From NCBI GenBank assembly GCA_938075195.1, contig CALJGK010000060.1:1-61069 (forward strand): a stretch of DNA of 61,069 nucleotides, given 5' to 3'. The notes under the pieces were generated by a model. It did not search any database and was not told the origin of the DNA. It saw nothing but the letters and a program-made list of their open reading frames with translations. Of the stretch, positions 18,266-28,913 are shown in pieces. The stretch comes from an uncultured SAR86 cluster bacterium (GTDB lineage: Bacteria > Pseudomonadota > Gammaproteobacteria > Magnimaribacterales > Magnimaribacteraceae). Within the stretch, counting starts at the first letter, position 1. Each line of letters begins with the position of its first letter. Both the position numbers and the translations under genes were made by a program.

Positions 18266-20394
18266 TAATTAGAATCAACTCTCAACAAGAAAGCATATTC
18301 CATAGCCACCTCTTTAAGGCTTTCAAATCTTCCACTCACTCCACTATGCCCTGCACTCATATTCATCTTCATTAAAATTGGATTTTTACTTTGATTAAAC
18401 TCTCTAAGCTTAGCAACGTACTTAGCAGGCTCATAATACTGAACCTGAGAATCCCACAATCCGGCAGTAACCAATATGCTCGGATAATCATATTCGTCAA
18501 TATTGTCATAAGGTGAGTAACGCATGATGTACTCAAATTCTTTTTTATTTTCTGGATTTCCCCACTCGCTATATTCTCCAGTTGTCAGAGGAATGGAAGG
18601 GTCTGACATTGTAGTCACAACATCGACAAAGGGTACATTAGAAATTATGCCATTATAAAGCTTAGGTTCCATGTTAAGAATAGCGCCCATTAGTAAACCT
18701 CCTGCACTACCTCCTCCTGCATAAATCCTTTTTTTATCTCCATATCCTTGATCTATAAGTCCTTTAGTTACATCAATAAAATCATAAAAAGTATTTAATT
18801 TATTGAATATCTTTCCATCTTCGTACCAAGATCTGCCCATCTCCTGTCCTCCCCTTACATGAGCAATGGCGAAAACAAATCCTCTATCTAAAAGAGATAG
18901 CCTAGAAAAACTAAACCCAGCATCTATAGAAATACCGTAAGACCCATAACCGTAGAGAAAAAGGGGGTTTTTATTTTTTTTAAATTTAGATTTCTTATAA
19001 ACAAGCGATACAGGCACCATCGTTCCGTCTCTTGCCTCTATAAATTTTCTATCTACTTTATAGTCACTACTTGAAAACTTACCCTTCACTTCAGCTTCTT
19101 TAAGTAGCCTTTTGCGTCCACTTGAAAGTTTGACTGAAAAAAGACTATCAGGCTTTCTCATACTTGAGTAGCCAAAATATAATTTATCTACTTGATACTC
19201 AGGATTAGATGCAAGATAAGCAGTATATGAAGGGTCATCAAATGAAATCTTTTTACTAATGTTAGATTTCTTTTCAATAATTCTGATATTCCTTAATCCA
19301 TTCTCTCTTTCCATGACAACTAGATGTTCAGGAAATGGAATAACTGACTGAAGAAGGATGTCTTTTCTATGAGGGATTATCTCTTTCCATTTATTTTTAT
19401 TCTTTGAGTTCTTAATTTCTGATTCAAATAATCTGAAATTAATTGCATTCCAGTTAGACTCAACCACGAATCTATCATCTGCCGGGTCATGATCAACAGA
19501 ATAGAGATGATCTTTTTCTCGTGCTAGGAATATTTTAGGTTTCTCTTTAGGGTTTTTAGAACGAATCAAGCGCACTTCGGAGCTTGTAGTAGAAGAAATA
19601 TTTATTTCCACATAGTCCATAGATCTAGTATTACCAATAGAAAGATGAAAGGTTGAATCCTTTTCTTCGTAAATAACGACATCTTCTTTCTGAGTTGTTC
19701 CTATTTCATGTCTATAAATTTTATAAGGAAGTAGTGTTTCTTTATCTCTGAGAACATAAAAAAGATATTTACCATCAGCAGACCAAGCCATATCGCCAGA
19801 AGTATTTTCCAATGATAGATTTTCGGTAATATTATTACCAAGGTCTTTGAATCTGATTTTGTATTGCCTTCTGCCATTAGTATCTTCGGCATATGCCATT
19901 AAATTTTCGTTTGGCGATATACTCCAATTAGCAAGCTGATAAAAATCTTTATCTTTTGCGAGTACGTTTACATCTAAAAGTACAGATTCTTCTGAATTCT
20001 TATCTTTCCTTCTGATATAAATACCATGCTCATTTCCAGATTCATATCTTCGAAAATACTCATAATTATTAAGGCGGACAGGAACTGATTCTTCTTTTTT
20101 TGGAATACGATCAGTTATCTCTTCAAAGATTTTTTTTCTTTGATCTTTACCGGAAAGAAACCAACTTTCCAGGTAATCATTCTCTGAATTCAGGTGATCT
20201 AAAATTTCTTTATTTTTTCTCGTATCATCTCGCATCCAGTAATAATCATCCACGCGCACTACCCCATGATCTTTAAAGATTGTAGATATTTTTTTAGGAG
20301 AGGGCTTTATATGTTTCAAGCTTTCAATCTTGGTTTCACTGAAGTGCGATAAAGAGGAACAGATTAACAGAAAAGTTAAAATAAATTTAATCAT
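18265..20394 (-). CDS. S9 family prolyl oligopeptidase / oligopeptidase B
   Basis: The 709-residue product has the N-terminal VDDYYWMRDD start of the propeller domain and a C-terminal alpha/beta hydrolase. The catalytic serine is in GGGSAGGLLMG, the aspartate is in the AGLWDSQVQY region, and the histidine is in MSAGHSGVSGRF. These enzymes cleave short peptides after basic or proline residues. A hydrophobic N-terminus (about residues 1-17) suggests export, unlike cytosolic oligopeptidase B of E. coli. It lies 3 bp after der and one base before the MFS gene. A peptide salvage role with that transporter is speculation. Confidence 0.9.
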   Translation of the reverse strand: MIKFILTFLLICSSLSHFSETKIESLKHIKPSPKKISTIFKDHGVVRVDDYYWMRDDTRKNKEILDHLNSENDYLESWFLSGKDQRKKIFEEITDRIPKKEESVPVRLNNYEYFRRYESGNEHGIYIRRKDKNSEESVLLDVNVLAKDKDFYQLANWSISPNENLMAYAEDTNGRRQYKIRFKDLGNNITENLSLENTSGDMAWSADGKYLFYVLRDKETLLPYKIYRHEIGTTQKEDVVIYEEKDSTFHLSIGNTRSMDYVEINISSTTSSEVRLIRSKNPKEKPKIFLAREKDHLYSVDHDPADDRFVVESNWNAINFRLFESEIKNSKNKNKWKEIIPHRKDILLQSVIPFPEHLVVMERENGLRNIRIIEKKSNISKKISFDDPSYTAYLASNPEYQVDKLYFGYSSMRKPDSLFSVKLSSGRKRLLKEAEVKGKFSSSDYKVDRKFIEARDGTMVPVSLVYKKSKFKKNKNPLFLYGYGSYGISIDAGFSFSRLSLLDRGFVFAIAHVRGGQEMGRSWYEDGKIFNKLNTFYDFIDVTKGLIDQGYGDKKRIYAGGGSAGGLLMGAILNMEPKLYNGIISNVPFVDVVTTMSDPSIPLTTGEYSEWGNPENKKEFEYIMRYSPYDNIDEYDYPSILVTAGLWDSQVQYYEPAKYVAKLREFNQSKNPILMKMNMSAGHSGVSGRFESLKEVAMEYAFLLRVDSN

Positions 20395-20397
20395 AGT

Positions 20398-21777
20398 TTA
20401 TTTTTTTCTTCTTTTGATCATTCTTTTTCTTTTCTTTATTTGTCTTTCGTTTAATTGATTGGGTTTATTCCTAAAAGGATTTAATTGGTCTTTATAAATA
20501 ATTTCTAAAGGGGTTGATCCTAACTTAAGTTCATTACGATAAAAATTTTCAAGATATCTTGTATAGCTATCTTGAACATGTCTTAAGTTGTTACCATGGA
20601 TGATTATTCTTGGAGGGTTTTTTCCTCCTGAATGAGCGTACCTTAATTTGGGTCTAAACCTACCTGCCATAGCAGGTTGTTGATTGTATAGGGCTAATTT
20701 CAGTATTTTATTTAGAATTGATGTGTCTAATTCCTTCAACGAATCTTGATAGATCTGATCAGCTAATTTAATAAGCTTTTTGAGGCCTTTCTTTTCTTTT
20801 GCAGATATATAGTGAAGGCTAATATAGCTGGCAAATTTTAATTTTCTATTTATTTTACTTTCCAAGCCCTCTTTATCAGCCTTAGTTAATAAATCAATTT
20901 TATTTGCAACAACCAAAATAGGTCTTCCGATAGCCAGAGTAAGACCTAATAAATGTATGTCTTGATCGACTATATTTTCTGATCCATCAAGGAGTAGGAT
21001 TACTAAATCAGCCCTCTTTATAGAATCTACAGACTTAGATACAGAGAATTTTTCAGTTTCCTCTTTGATAGATCGTTTTCTTCTCATTCCAGCTGTATCA
21101 ATAAGGGTAATGCTCTTACCTCCTAGTGTTAAAGGGACATCAATTGAATCTCTAGTTGTTCCAGAATCAGATGAAACAACCAACCTTTCTTCACGTAATA
21201 GAGCGTTTATAAGGGTTGATTTACCTGCATTGGGTCTACCAATTATTGAAATTTTAAAAGAGGTGTCTTCATGAATAGATTCTTCCATCTCGTCCAAGTC
21301 ATCGTAGTCGGTAAGAAATTCTCTTAATTCAACAAATCCTTTATTATGCGAGGCAGATAAGGGGATAATATCCTTGAAACCCAAAGTATTAAACTCAGCT
21401 GCTGATTCTTCAAGGCTTAAATTATCTGCTTTATTTATTAGTAAAGTAATTTTTTTATTTTGCTTACGAAGAGATTGAGCTATTTCTTTATCTAAGGGTA
21501 ATAATCCGTCTATTGCATCGACTACAAAAAGTAATAAATCTGATTCTTCAATGGCCAGATCTGTTTGTTCTTTTATCGCATAAGACATGTCATCTGACTC
21601 TTCATTAATGCCTCCGGTGTCGATGAGGGTCATACCAGTATCTTTCAGATTACCGTACTTTCTATCCCTAGTTAGACCAGAAAAATCAGCAACTATTGCT
21701 GATTTAGATCGGGTGAGAAGATTAAATATTGTTGATTTGCCGACATTAGGGCGACCTACTATTGCTACAACTGACAT
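20398..21777 (-). CDS. der: ribosome biogenesis GTPase Der (EngA)
   Basis: Der has two tandem GTPase domains and a C-terminal KH-like domain and acts in 50S subunit assembly. Here the first domain has GRPNVGKS near residue 7, DTGG and NKAD; the second has GRPNAGKS, DTAGMRRK and NKID. The C-terminus ends in a lysine/arginine-rich tail suited to rRNA binding. Length 459 is normal. It follows bamB in the conserved hisS-yfgM-bamB-der order. Confidence 0.97.
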   Translation of the reverse strand: MSVVAIVGRPNVGKSTIFNLLTRSKSAIVADFSGLTRDRKYGNLKDTGMTLIDTGGINEESDDMSYAIKEQTDLAIEESDLLLFVVDAIDGLLPLDKEIAQSLRKQNKKITLLINKADNLSLEESAAEFNTLGFKDIIPLSASHNKGFVELREFLTDYDDLDEMEESIHEDTSFKISIIGRPNAGKSTLINALLREERLVVSSDSGTTRDSIDVPLTLGGKSITLIDTAGMRRKRSIKEETEKFSVSKSVDSIKRADLVILLLDGSENIVDQDIHLLGLTLAIGRPILVVANKIDLLTKADKEGLESKINRKLKFASYISLHYISAKEKKGLKKLIKLADQIYQDSLKELDTSILNKILKLALYNQQPAMAGRFRPKLRYAHSGGKNPPRIIIHGNNLRHVQDSYTRYLENFYRNELKLGSTPLEIIYKDQLNPFRNKPNQLNERQIKKRKRMIKRRKK

Positions 21778-21802
21778 AATTATTTAAAACCTTGATGAGC
21801 AT

Positions 21803-22969
21803 TCACTCAATAGAGAACTTTTGAACTCTGCCAGCTGAGTCAACGATTAACAGATAGTCCCCTTTAGAAACTATCTCTGTGATCGAATTTCTTGAAACTT
21901 TTTCTCTTCCTTCAAAATTTCCAGACTGAGCATTAAGGAGGTGAACATAACCCTCATAATCACCAACAGCGACTAAGTTACTTACAGAAGCAGGAGAAGT
22001 TAATTTCCTTAACTTCAAATCATCTTGATCCCAAATCCTGGCTCCAGTTGCAGTTCCAAAAGCCTTAATAAGATCTTTTTCATCAACTGCAATGACTCTA
22101 TTCCCATTAGAAACTAAATCTTTGACAGTAGAAATTTCTTCTTGCCAGGCAGGCTTGCCATCTCTTAGATTAATAGCTGAAATATTTCCTTGGTAAGACG
22201 CCCCTATGAGAAGATTATTTGTTATGAGAGGCATACCATCAACATCAATGATTCTCTCTAGTTCAGACTTACCTTCATTTAATGTTAAGGGAAGTTCTAA
22301 TCTTATTGCTCCAGAATCAGGATAAATCATTGCGATTTTTCCTCCTGCAAAACCGGTAAAAATAAACCCTTGGTCAATAAATGGCCTGGCTGTCCCTCTA
22401 AGAGTTAGACTAGGAAGAACTGTCTGGTGAAACCATTCCCTATCTCCATTTTTTAAATTATAACCAGCCACCCTTCCATCAACAGTTTGTACAACCAAAT
22501 GGCTTCCTGAGTTTGCAGGAGGAGAAAGACTTTCACTAGAGGTTGGAGATCGCCAAAGTTCACTACCATCCTTAAAATCTAACGCAACGAGATACCCATC
22601 CAATGTTCCGTAACTTATGGTCTTAAAATTTACGTCCAATCCTGTAGAAACTACATCTTGAGTATCTTTAGACCAAAGTAATTTTCCAGAATCAAAGTCT
22701 ACAGCGGAGATATAACCAGAAGAATTTATATAAAAAACCTTTCCTTCGTATACTGAAGGTATAAGACGACCATAAGAAATCTCATTTCCATTGGAGACCG
22801 ACCATTCTCTTTCAAGTATTCGGTTGTCTTGAATAGAATAAAGGTCTGCAGGGCCTTCTTCCTCTTCATCATCACCCCAAAATTTTAAACTACTTAAGGA
22901 GGAACAACTTGAGAGAACAAGTATAGATAATGAAATAAAGATTTTGCTTAGTTCATTCAAGGTTTTCAC
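21803..22969 (-). CDS. bamB: outer membrane assembly lipoprotein BamB
   Basis: A 388-residue lipoprotein with lipobox LVLSSC and a PQQ-like eight-bladed propeller, seen as repeats such as GYISAVDFDSGKLLWSKDT and GYLVALDFKDGSELWRSP. BamB scaffolds the BAM complex that inserts outer-membrane proteins. Its start overlaps the end of yfgM by 17 bp. Context (yfgM before, der after) confirms the call. Confidence 0.95.
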   Translation of the reverse strand: MKTLNELSKIFISLSILVLSSCSSLSSLKFWGDDEEEEGPADLYSIQDNRILEREWSVSNGNEISYGRLIPSVYEGKVFYINSSGYISAVDFDSGKLLWSKDTQDVVSTGLDVNFKTISYGTLDGYLVALDFKDGSELWRSPTSSESLSPPANSGSHLVVQTVDGRVAGYNLKNGDREWFHQTVLPSLTLRGTARPFIDQGFIFTGFAGGKIAMIYPDSGAIRLELPLTLNEGKSELERIIDVDGMPLITNNLLIGASYQGNISAINLRDGKPAWQEEISTVKDLVSNGNRVIAVDEKDLIKAFGTATGARIWDQDDLKLRKLTSPASVSNLVAVGDYEGYVHLLNAQSGNFEGREKVSRNSITEIVSKGDYLLIVDSAGRVQKFSIE

Positions 22970-23579
22970 CTTCCAAGTCTGATATTTTCATATTAATTAA
23001 TGCTCTTGAAGCTTGATTAGTGCTATTTTGTAAGGCGAGCATATAGCTTGTTCTGGCAGATTGATATTCACCCAAACCATTTTCAGCATCTCCCTTTAAC
23101 TCGAGCATCGTTGAGGTCAGTTCTTGGTTGTTATCGAGGGTTGCTATCGCAGAAGTATAATTTTTAGCCTCTAAATAAATCTTAGCTAACCGTGTTTGAG
23201 CAGAAGCGAAGATAGGATTAAATTCATTAGTATCATTATTAGTCATGACTAGCTGAAGGAGAGATATCGCTTCTTCATTATTGCCGTTTAAAAAACTTTT
23301 TTTAGCTTCATTAAGTCTTACAAAATCTGAGTAAATCGAGTCCGGATATGACTCTAGAAGTATTTTTCCATCATTCTGTCCATCAGATTCTAAATAAGTC
23401 TGATACAAAGTAGCCTTTAACAAGTCTTCCTCATTTGTTGATGAAACAAAATAATCTCTACCTGAAATAAATAGAATAATTGCAATAAGACCTATGATAA
23501 TTAGATACTTAAACTTATCCCAAAAGGTTAGGAGTATTTCTTGTTGCTCTTCTTGTGAAGCTGAAAAAAAGTTTGCCAT
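22953..23579 (-). CDS. yfgM: YfgM-family inner-membrane TPR protein
   Basis: A 208-residue protein with one N-terminal membrane helix (around residues 26-45) and a periplasmic tetratricopeptide part. YfgM works with the PpiD/SecYEG machinery in periplasmic chaperone networks in E. coli. Recognition rests on topology, TPR-like repeats (AQTRLAKIYLEAKNYTSAI) and its fixed position between hisS and bamB. It lies six bases after hisS and overlaps bamB by 17 bp. Confidence 0.88.
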   Translation of the reverse strand: MANFFSASQEEQQEILLTFWDKFKYLIIIGLIAIILFISGRDYFVSSTNEEDLLKATLYQTYLESDGQNDGKILLESYPDSIYSDFVRLNEAKKSFLNGNNEEAISLLQLVMTNNDTNEFNPIFASAQTRLAKIYLEAKNYTSAIATLDNNQELTSTMLELKGDAENGLGEYQSARTSYMLALQNSTNQASRALINMKISDLEGENLE

Positions 23580-23585
23580 AATATT

Positions 23586-24851
23586 TTAATAAATTTGTTT
23601 CAATTTCGATAATAAATCCTGGAAGGTTAAAATTTCCTGATCAGATTTTGCTCTTAAGTCTTTAAAAGAAATTTTGTTTTCTTCTAATTCTTCTTCACCT
23701 AATATCAAAGCCATCTTAGCACCTGACTTATCAGCCTTTTTGAACTGAGAGGATGCACTTTCAAGACCTAGGTTTACTTTTATATTTAGATCAGAATATT
23801 CTTCCTTAAGATTTTCAGAGTATATTATAGCCTTCTGAGTGGCGCTTTCGGTAAAGCAGATAAAGTAAATATCTAAAATGTTCTTTCTTTTAAGTTTTTC
23901 TTGTTCACTTAATAGCAATATTAATCTTTCTATGCCAATGGAAAAACCTATCGCTGGACAAGGTTTACCTCCTAACTCTTCAACAAGATTGTCATATCTT
24001 CCCCCGCCTAAGACAGTGTCTTGCGACCCAAGGAGATCTGTTTTCCACTCGAATACAGTCTGATTATAGTAATCTAGCCCTCTAACTAATTGAGGGTTAA
24101 CGGTATATTTAATGCCAGCTTTTTTGAGTAATTCGAGGAGTTTTGTTTGATAATTCTTTGAAGATTCGTCTATAAAATCTTCTATCTTTGGCGCTTTCTT
24201 TAATACGTCCTGAATAACTGAAGACTTGGAGTCCAAAATGCGAAGAGGATTTTCAACCATTTTTCTTCGCGTGTCTTCATCCAATTCTTCATTTTTTTCT
24301 TTTAAAAAATTTACTAAACTTTCAGAGTATAAATTTCTTGTTTTCTCATTTCCCAAATTATTAATTTCCAACCTAAGATCTTCAAGAATCCCTAATCTTT
24401 TCCACAACCTTGAAGACATGAAGATAAGTTCAGCATCGATTTCTGGAGAATTAAGTCCAAATACTTCTGCACTGAACTGATGAAACTGTCTTGATCTACC
24501 CTTCTGAGGCCTCTCGTATCTAAACATTGGACCCGAATACCACAAACGTGGTTTATCAATTCTCAAAAGGTCATTCTCTATAGCTGCCCTGACACAGCCC
24601 GCTGTTCCTTCAGGTCTTAAAGAGATACTTTCTCCACCTTTATCCTCAAAAGTGTACATTTCCTTAGTAACGATATCTGCAGCTTCATTTGATCTTGTAT
24701 AAAGTTCTGTTTTTTCAACAATCGGGAATCTTATTTCATCATAACCATACGATTCAAAAACTGACTTCAAGATATTCTCTACATAAGACCAGCCCTTAGT
24801 TTCTTCAGGACTGATATCATTCATACCTCTTAAGGTCTGTACTTTGGACAT
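23586..24851 (-). CDS. hisS: histidine-tRNA ligase
   Basis: A class II synthetase of 421 residues. It has QTLRGMNDISPEE at the start, motif 2 WYSGPMFRYERPQKGRSRQFHQF, the histidine-specific LVRGLDYYNQTVFEW and motif 3 PAIGFSIGIERL, then an anticodon-binding domain. It charges tRNA-His in the cytosol. It shares one base with the ispG stop. Confidence 0.97.
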   Translation of the reverse strand: MSKVQTLRGMNDISPEETKGWSYVENILKSVFESYGYDEIRFPIVEKTELYTRSNEAADIVTKEMYTFEDKGGESISLRPEGTAGCVRAAIENDLLRIDKPRLWYSGPMFRYERPQKGRSRQFHQFSAEVFGLNSPEIDAELIFMSSRLWKRLGILEDLRLEINNLGNEKTRNLYSESLVNFLKEKNEELDEDTRRKMVENPLRILDSKSSVIQDVLKKAPKIEDFIDESSKNYQTKLLELLKKAGIKYTVNPQLVRGLDYYNQTVFEWKTDLLGSQDTVLGGGRYDNLVEELGGKPCPAIGFSIGIERLILLLSEQEKLKRKNILDIYFICFTESATQKAIIYSENLKEEYSDLNIKVNLGLESASSQFKKADKSGAKMALILGEEELEENKISFKDLRAKSDQEILTFQDLLSKLKQIY

Positions 24852-25963
24852 TAGTTTTTAATAATTAAATTTTCTTCGATCTCTGATTTTGCTTTAACTT
24901 TTTCTCTAATCAATTCCTCTAAGTGATCAGCCAACTCTGAACTTTCTACTTTATGATCTGGCTTACCATCTATATAAATTAAATTTCGAGGAGATCCTCC
25001 AGTTACCCCTATATCGGTATGTTTGGATTCCCCGGGTCCATTTACGTAGCATCCAATTACAGCTACATTTATATCTTCTTTTATATCTTCGAGTCTAGAC
25101 TCTAATTGATTCATAGTGCCAATAACATCAAAATTCATTCGAGAGCAGCTCGGACAAGCAATAAAATTTATTCCTCGCGCTCTTATTTTTAAACTTCTTA
25201 GAATATCCCATCCTACCTTAACCTCATCTACAGGATCAGAGGCAAGAGAAATCCTTAAAGTATCCCCAATACCTTCCATCAAAAGTGAGCCCAGACCCAC
25301 AGCAGATTTAACTGTGCCTGATCGGAATCCACCTGCTTCTGTAATTCCTAAATGAAGCGGTTGATCGATAAGCTTTGAAATTTTTCTATAACTCTCTACT
25401 GCCAACTGTACATCAGAAGCTTTAATGCTTAATTTAAAATCTTCAAAGTTTAGCCTTTTAAGAATATTGATGTGTGTAAGAGCAGATTCAACTAAAGCAT
25501 CAGAATTTGGCTCTCCATATTTAATCTGTAACTTTCTTTCTAAAGACCCAGCATTCACTCCAACTCTTATAGGCGTATTAGTATCCTTAGCAGCTGAGAT
25601 AACTTCTTTAACCTTTGCTTCTTTACCTATATTTCCTGGATTAATTCTTATACAGTCTGCTCCTCCCTTAATTGCTTCAAGTGCCATCATGTAATCAAAA
25701 TGAATGTCTGCTACTAAAGGTATAGTTGACTCTTGTTTTATAAGCTTAAAGGCATCTGCTGCCTCCTGATCTGGGACAGAAACTCTAACGATGTCTGCGC
25801 CAGCGTCTGCTAACTGATTGATTTGAAAGACCGTAGATTTTACATCGGATGTCAAAGTATTAGTCATACTTTGAATAGAAATAGGAGCATCCCCACCCAC
25901 CGGAACATCTCCAATAAATATTTTTCTAGTTTTCTTTCTAATTATTTGTTGATCTGAATTCAC
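24851..25963 (-). CDS. ispG: 4-hydroxy-3-methylbut-2-en-1-yl diphosphate synthase IspG (GcpE)
   Basis: IspG is a [4Fe-4S] enzyme of the MEP isoprenoid pathway. The cluster cysteines are seen in ACPSCSR and [10 protein letters not shown], and [13 protein letters not shown] and [13 protein letters not shown] are typical. I prefer the GTG at 25963, with GGAGAG four bases before it, giving about 370 residues; a longer frame from GTG 25990 is possible. Either start lies inside the end of rodZ. With ispF in this window, the MEP pathway is represented twice. Confidence 0.95.
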   Translation of the reverse strand: MNSDQQIIRKKTRKIFIGDVPVGGDAPISIQSMTNTLTSDVKSTVFQINQLADAGADIVRVSVPDQEAADAFKLIKQESTIPLVADIHFDYMMALEAIKGGADCIRINPGNIGKEAKVKEVISAAKDTNTPIRVGVNAGSLERKLQIKYGEPNSDALVESALTHINILKRLNFEDFKLSIKASDVQLAVESYRKISKLIDQPLHLGITEAGGFRSGTVKSAVGLGSLLMEGIGDTLRISLASDPVDEVKVGWDILRSLKIRARGINFIACPSCSRMNFDVIGTMNQLESRLEDIKEDINVAVIGCYVNGPGESKHTDIGVTGGSPRNLIYIDGKPDHKVESSELADHLEELIREKVKAKSEIEENLIIKN

Positions 25964-26786
25964 TGCACTCTCCAAGAGGTAAGACAACACAACTTACACT
26001 GTTTGTATTAGCATACTCCTTAAGATCAATTATTTTATCATTAAATGAAACCTGAACATTCTTAAAATTTCCGGTTATGATTTTTAAGCTCTTTTCATTA
26101 AAAATATACTCCTCTCCTCTTTGCGATAACTTATATAGCAGTCTTTTCTTTTCTGAGAAAACTTCAAGCCAACATTCTTCATAAACTCTTATGGTGACGA
26201 CATTATTGTCAGAAATTTGTTTTTGTTCTGCATCTAACTGAGTTATATCTTCAAAAATTTCTGTAGGAGATTTCTGAGCCGATAAAGTATCTGCACTAAT
26301 CGTTTGTTTTAATTCAGTCTGGGTCTCCAAAATTCTAAATACTTCATTTGGCTTTACTTGTTTTGCTAGGTCTGGAGTATCTATAATCTTAATCTCTTGA
26401 TCCGCTTGAAAAAAAACTAAGGAAAATAAAATAAATATTAAAGATAGAATACCTAGTACTAAGGGATGCTTCAGGTATAAAGAAATTGAAATAGCACTAT
26501 TTATATTTTCAGGCTCTCTTGAGATTTTGGGAACCTTATTAATACTATTTAAGTAATCTACAATTATAGAATCTGGATTCAGATCTAATTTTTTTGCATA
26601 AGACCTTAGGTAGCCTTTTATATATGGTTCTCCGCCAGGAATGAAACTGAATCTCTCCTCTTCGAGGGCAATCAGATATGACTCTTCTATATTAAGTTCT
26701 GAAGATATTTTTTTGTAACGTAACCTTTTTTTCTTTCTAGCTGAGGATAAGGTCTTTCCTACAGAAGATAGTTCAAGATCAGTCAC
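25938..26786 (-). CDS. rodZ: cytoskeletal protein RodZ
   Basis: A 282-residue protein with an N-terminal Cro-type helix-turn-helix ([20 protein letters not shown], then [14 protein letters not shown]), one transmembrane helix ([20 protein letters not shown], about residues 108-128) and a periplasmic beta-rich DUF4115 domain with [15 protein letters not shown]. RodZ links MreB to the cell-wall elongation machinery. Its 3' end overlaps ispG. In many relatives rlmN and pilW lie between ndk and rodZ; both are absent here. Confidence 0.92.
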   Translation of the reverse strand: MTDLELSSVGKTLSSARKKKRLRYKKISSELNIEESYLIALEEERFSFIPGGEPYIKGYLRSYAKKLDLNPDSIIVDYLNSINKVPKISREPENINSAISISLYLKHPLVLGILSLIFILFSLVFFQADQEIKIIDTPDLAKQVKPNEVFRILETQTELKQTISADTLSAQKSPTEIFEDITQLDAEQKQISDNNVVTIRVYEECWLEVFSEKKRLLYKLSQRGEEYIFNEKSLKIITGNFKNVQVSFNDKIIDLKEYANTNSVSCVVLPLGECSEFRSTNN

Positions 26787-26800
26787 TTCTAAAATTCATT

Positions 26801-27205
26801 TTATCCAAAGAAATATTCTATTTCTCTTTTAGCAGATTCAGCAGAATCAGAACCGTGCACCGCATTTGCGTCTATTGATTCCGCAAAGTCAGCTCTTAAG
26901 GTTCCAGGAGCTGCTTCTTGAGGATTTGTGCTACCCATGACTTCTCTATAATTCAAAATTGCATTTTCTCCCTCTAGAATCTGTACCTGTATAGGACCAG
27001 AGGTCATGAATTCGATAAGCGCAGGAAAGAAAGGTCTTTCTTTATGCTCGATATAGAAACCCTCAGCTTCTTCATCTGATAAATGCATTTCTTTCTTCTC
27101 TTTTATGGTTAATCCTTTAGCCTCTAGTCTTTTGCAAATCTCTTCTACATGACCTTTTCTAAATGCATCAGGTTTAATAATTGATAGTGTATTTTCTACT
27201 GTCAT
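26801..27205 (-). CDS. ndk: nucleoside diphosphate kinase
   Basis: Ndk balances NTP pools by phosphotransfer through an active-site histidine. The 134-residue product begins [16 protein letters not shown] and has the catalytic region [20 protein letters not shown] with its histidine, close to the normal length of ~143. A TATAAT promoter element lies about 30 bp upstream. It is the first gene of a run with gaps under 30 bp that continues to the MFS gene at 17030. Confidence 0.97.
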   Translation of the reverse strand: MTVENTLSIIKPDAFRKGHVEEICKRLEAKGLTIKEKKEMHLSDEEAEGFYIEHKERPFFPALIEFMTSGPIQVQILEGENAILNYREVMGSTNPQEAAPGTLRADFAESIDANAVHGSDSAESAKREIEYFFG

Positions 27206-27232
27206 AATTTTTGATTAATAATAAAGTCGCGC

Positions 27233-27238
27233 ATTATA
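27233..27238 (-). promoter_or_regulatory. -10 element of the ndk promoter
   Basis: A perfect TATAAT reads on the minus strand at 27238-27233, followed by a G+C-containing stretch TGCGCGAC. It would start transcription about 20 nt before the ndk ATG. The -35 is poor (ACTTGA at 16-bp spacing). Confidence 0.45.
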
Positions 27239-27336
27239 CTCAACAATAGGTTTTTCAAGTAAAAAAAAGGGGGCTAACAGAATATTGATGTCATAAAAGA
27301 GGATATGAAAGATAGTATAAATTTTATAAATACACT

Positions 27337-28725
27337 TTATGACCAAATTTCCTCATCAGTAGGCACTATCTTATCAGTAATAACTTTACCGATGCGCGAT
27401 ACGTTCATCAGATGCTTGTAATCAAGATTCTCTGAAATAGAATTACCACCCCAAGAACCACACCCAAGGGTGGTTGTAGGAGCAAAACCGTTAGTCAATG
27501 AACCACCTGCTGTGAGCGAGCTTGCTTGATTAATAACAAGTCGACTAATTGGTAATTCAAGGCCAGCTTTTTGAATATGATCGTCACTATTCGAATGTAA
27601 GGCTGCTGAATGTCCTGCTCCTTCGACAAGAAGATTAGCTTTGGCCATAGAAACAGCATCATCAAAAGTTGAATATGGCACAATTGCAATAACTGGACAG
27701 AGTTTTTCTTTTGCTAGAACATCCTCAATTCCAGATCCGTCAGCTGGCAATAGGATTAGCCTGGAAGTCTCCGGGACATCAATTCCAGCCATCTTACCAA
27801 CTTCACTTGCAGATCTACCCACAACATCTTTATTTAAATGTCCGTCGTTAAAAACGACTCCACGTAACTGCTTGATCTGTTCTTGATCATCTGTAAACCA
27901 GACCTTACCTGTATCAGTAAATAACTTTACCGTTTTGTCGTAGTCCTCCTCCGGAGCAATTACAAACTGTTCATGGGAACAGATAATTCCATGATCAAAC
28001 GATGCACCATCAACAATTTTCTCAACTGCATCTTTTAGATCTATATTTCGATCTATAATCACTGGCACGTTACCTGCTCCTACTCCATAGGAAGGTTTAC
28101 CAGATGAATAGGCCGATTTGACCATAGCCGCTCCACCCGTAGCTACAACTACATCAGCTGATTGCATAAGTTGTTGAGTCTTCTCAACAGAACCTTTGGT
28201 AACGACCTGCACAAGGTCATCAGGACCATCATGAGATTTGACGATTTTCATAAATTCTTGAGCTAAATACTCAGTACATTTTTGTGCTTTTGGGTGAGAT
28301 GCAAAGATAACTGCATTACCAGTTTTAAGTGCGAACATACCATTACACATAGGAGTTACAATAGGATTAGTACAAGGGGTGACAGCAGCAACAACCCCCA
28401 TTGGTTTAGCAACAAGCATGAGATTAGCTTCAACATCCTCACCAATAACTCCTCGAGATTTCTTATCCTTAAGGTTATTCCATATCACACGAGCCTTACC
28501 CTTATTTTTTAGGATTTTGTCTTCATAGGATCCCATGCCAGTCTCATCTACGGCCATTCTCGCTAGCTGCTCCGCATTATCAAAAACAAATTTACCAATA
28601 TCGCGAACGATTGCGTCGACTTGTTCCTGCTTAAAGGATTCGTATGTTGCTTGAGCAGCACTTGCTTTTGCAATGAGCTCTTGAATTGATGAATCGTTAG
28701 ATGCTGGTATCTCTGCTGTACTCAT
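27337..28725 (-). CDS. aldehyde dehydrogenase family protein, probably CoA-acylating
   Basis: This 462-residue enzyme resembles the N-terminal half of AdhE and acylating (sulfo)acetaldehyde dehydrogenases. Evidence is MGVVAAVTPCTNPIVTPM, GVGAGNVPVIIDRNIDLKDA and the nucleophile cysteine in ASFDHGIICSHEQ, which matches the FDNGMICASEQ pattern of CoA-acylating members. It would convert an aldehyde, CoA and NAD(P)+ to acyl-CoA. AGGAG precedes the ATG. The 188-bp gap to the upstream ThDP-enzyme gene holds a TATAAT at 28763-28768 without a clear -35. The natural substrate is unknown; sulfoacetaldehyde is one possibility. Confidence 0.85.
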   Translation of the reverse strand: MSTAEIPASNDSSIQELIAKASAAQATYESFKQEQVDAIVRDIGKFVFDNAEQLARMAVDETGMGSYEDKILKNKGKARVIWNNLKDKKSRGVIGEDVEANLMLVAKPMGVVAAVTPCTNPIVTPMCNGMFALKTGNAVIFASHPKAQKCTEYLAQEFMKIVKSHDGPDDLVQVVTKGSVEKTQQLMQSADVVVATGGAAMVKSAYSSGKPSYGVGAGNVPVIIDRNIDLKDAVEKIVDGASFDHGIICSHEQFVIAPEEDYDKTVKLFTDTGKVWFTDDQEQIKQLRGVVFNDGHLNKDVVGRSASEVGKMAGIDVPETSRLILLPADGSGIEDVLAKEKLCPVIAIVPYSTFDDAVSMAKANLLVEGAGHSAALHSNSDDHIQKAGLELPISRLVINQASSLTAGGSLTNGFAPTTTLGCGSWGGNSISENLDYKHLMNVSRIGKVITDKIVPTDEEIWS

Positions 28726-28913
28726 TTTTAACTCCTATTTGAATGACATTTTGTCTTCACAAATTATATCTTATAAATTATTCAAAAAAAATTATGCTTC
28801 ATTGTGTTTATTGTTCGTAAACTTTTGATGAAAACCTATCTTATTTATAGTTGTTTGAAGACAAGAATTATCCTAGCTACAAACTTTCGAGGAAACTTGT
28901 GTTTTATTCATTA

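Noticed and set aside
28751-28864. Inverted repeat TTGTCTTCA / TGAAGACAA about 97 bp apart between the aldehyde dehydrogenase and ThDP genes.
   Set aside because: Nine bases at that distance in AT-rich sequence can occur by chance, and there is no stem context or T-run.
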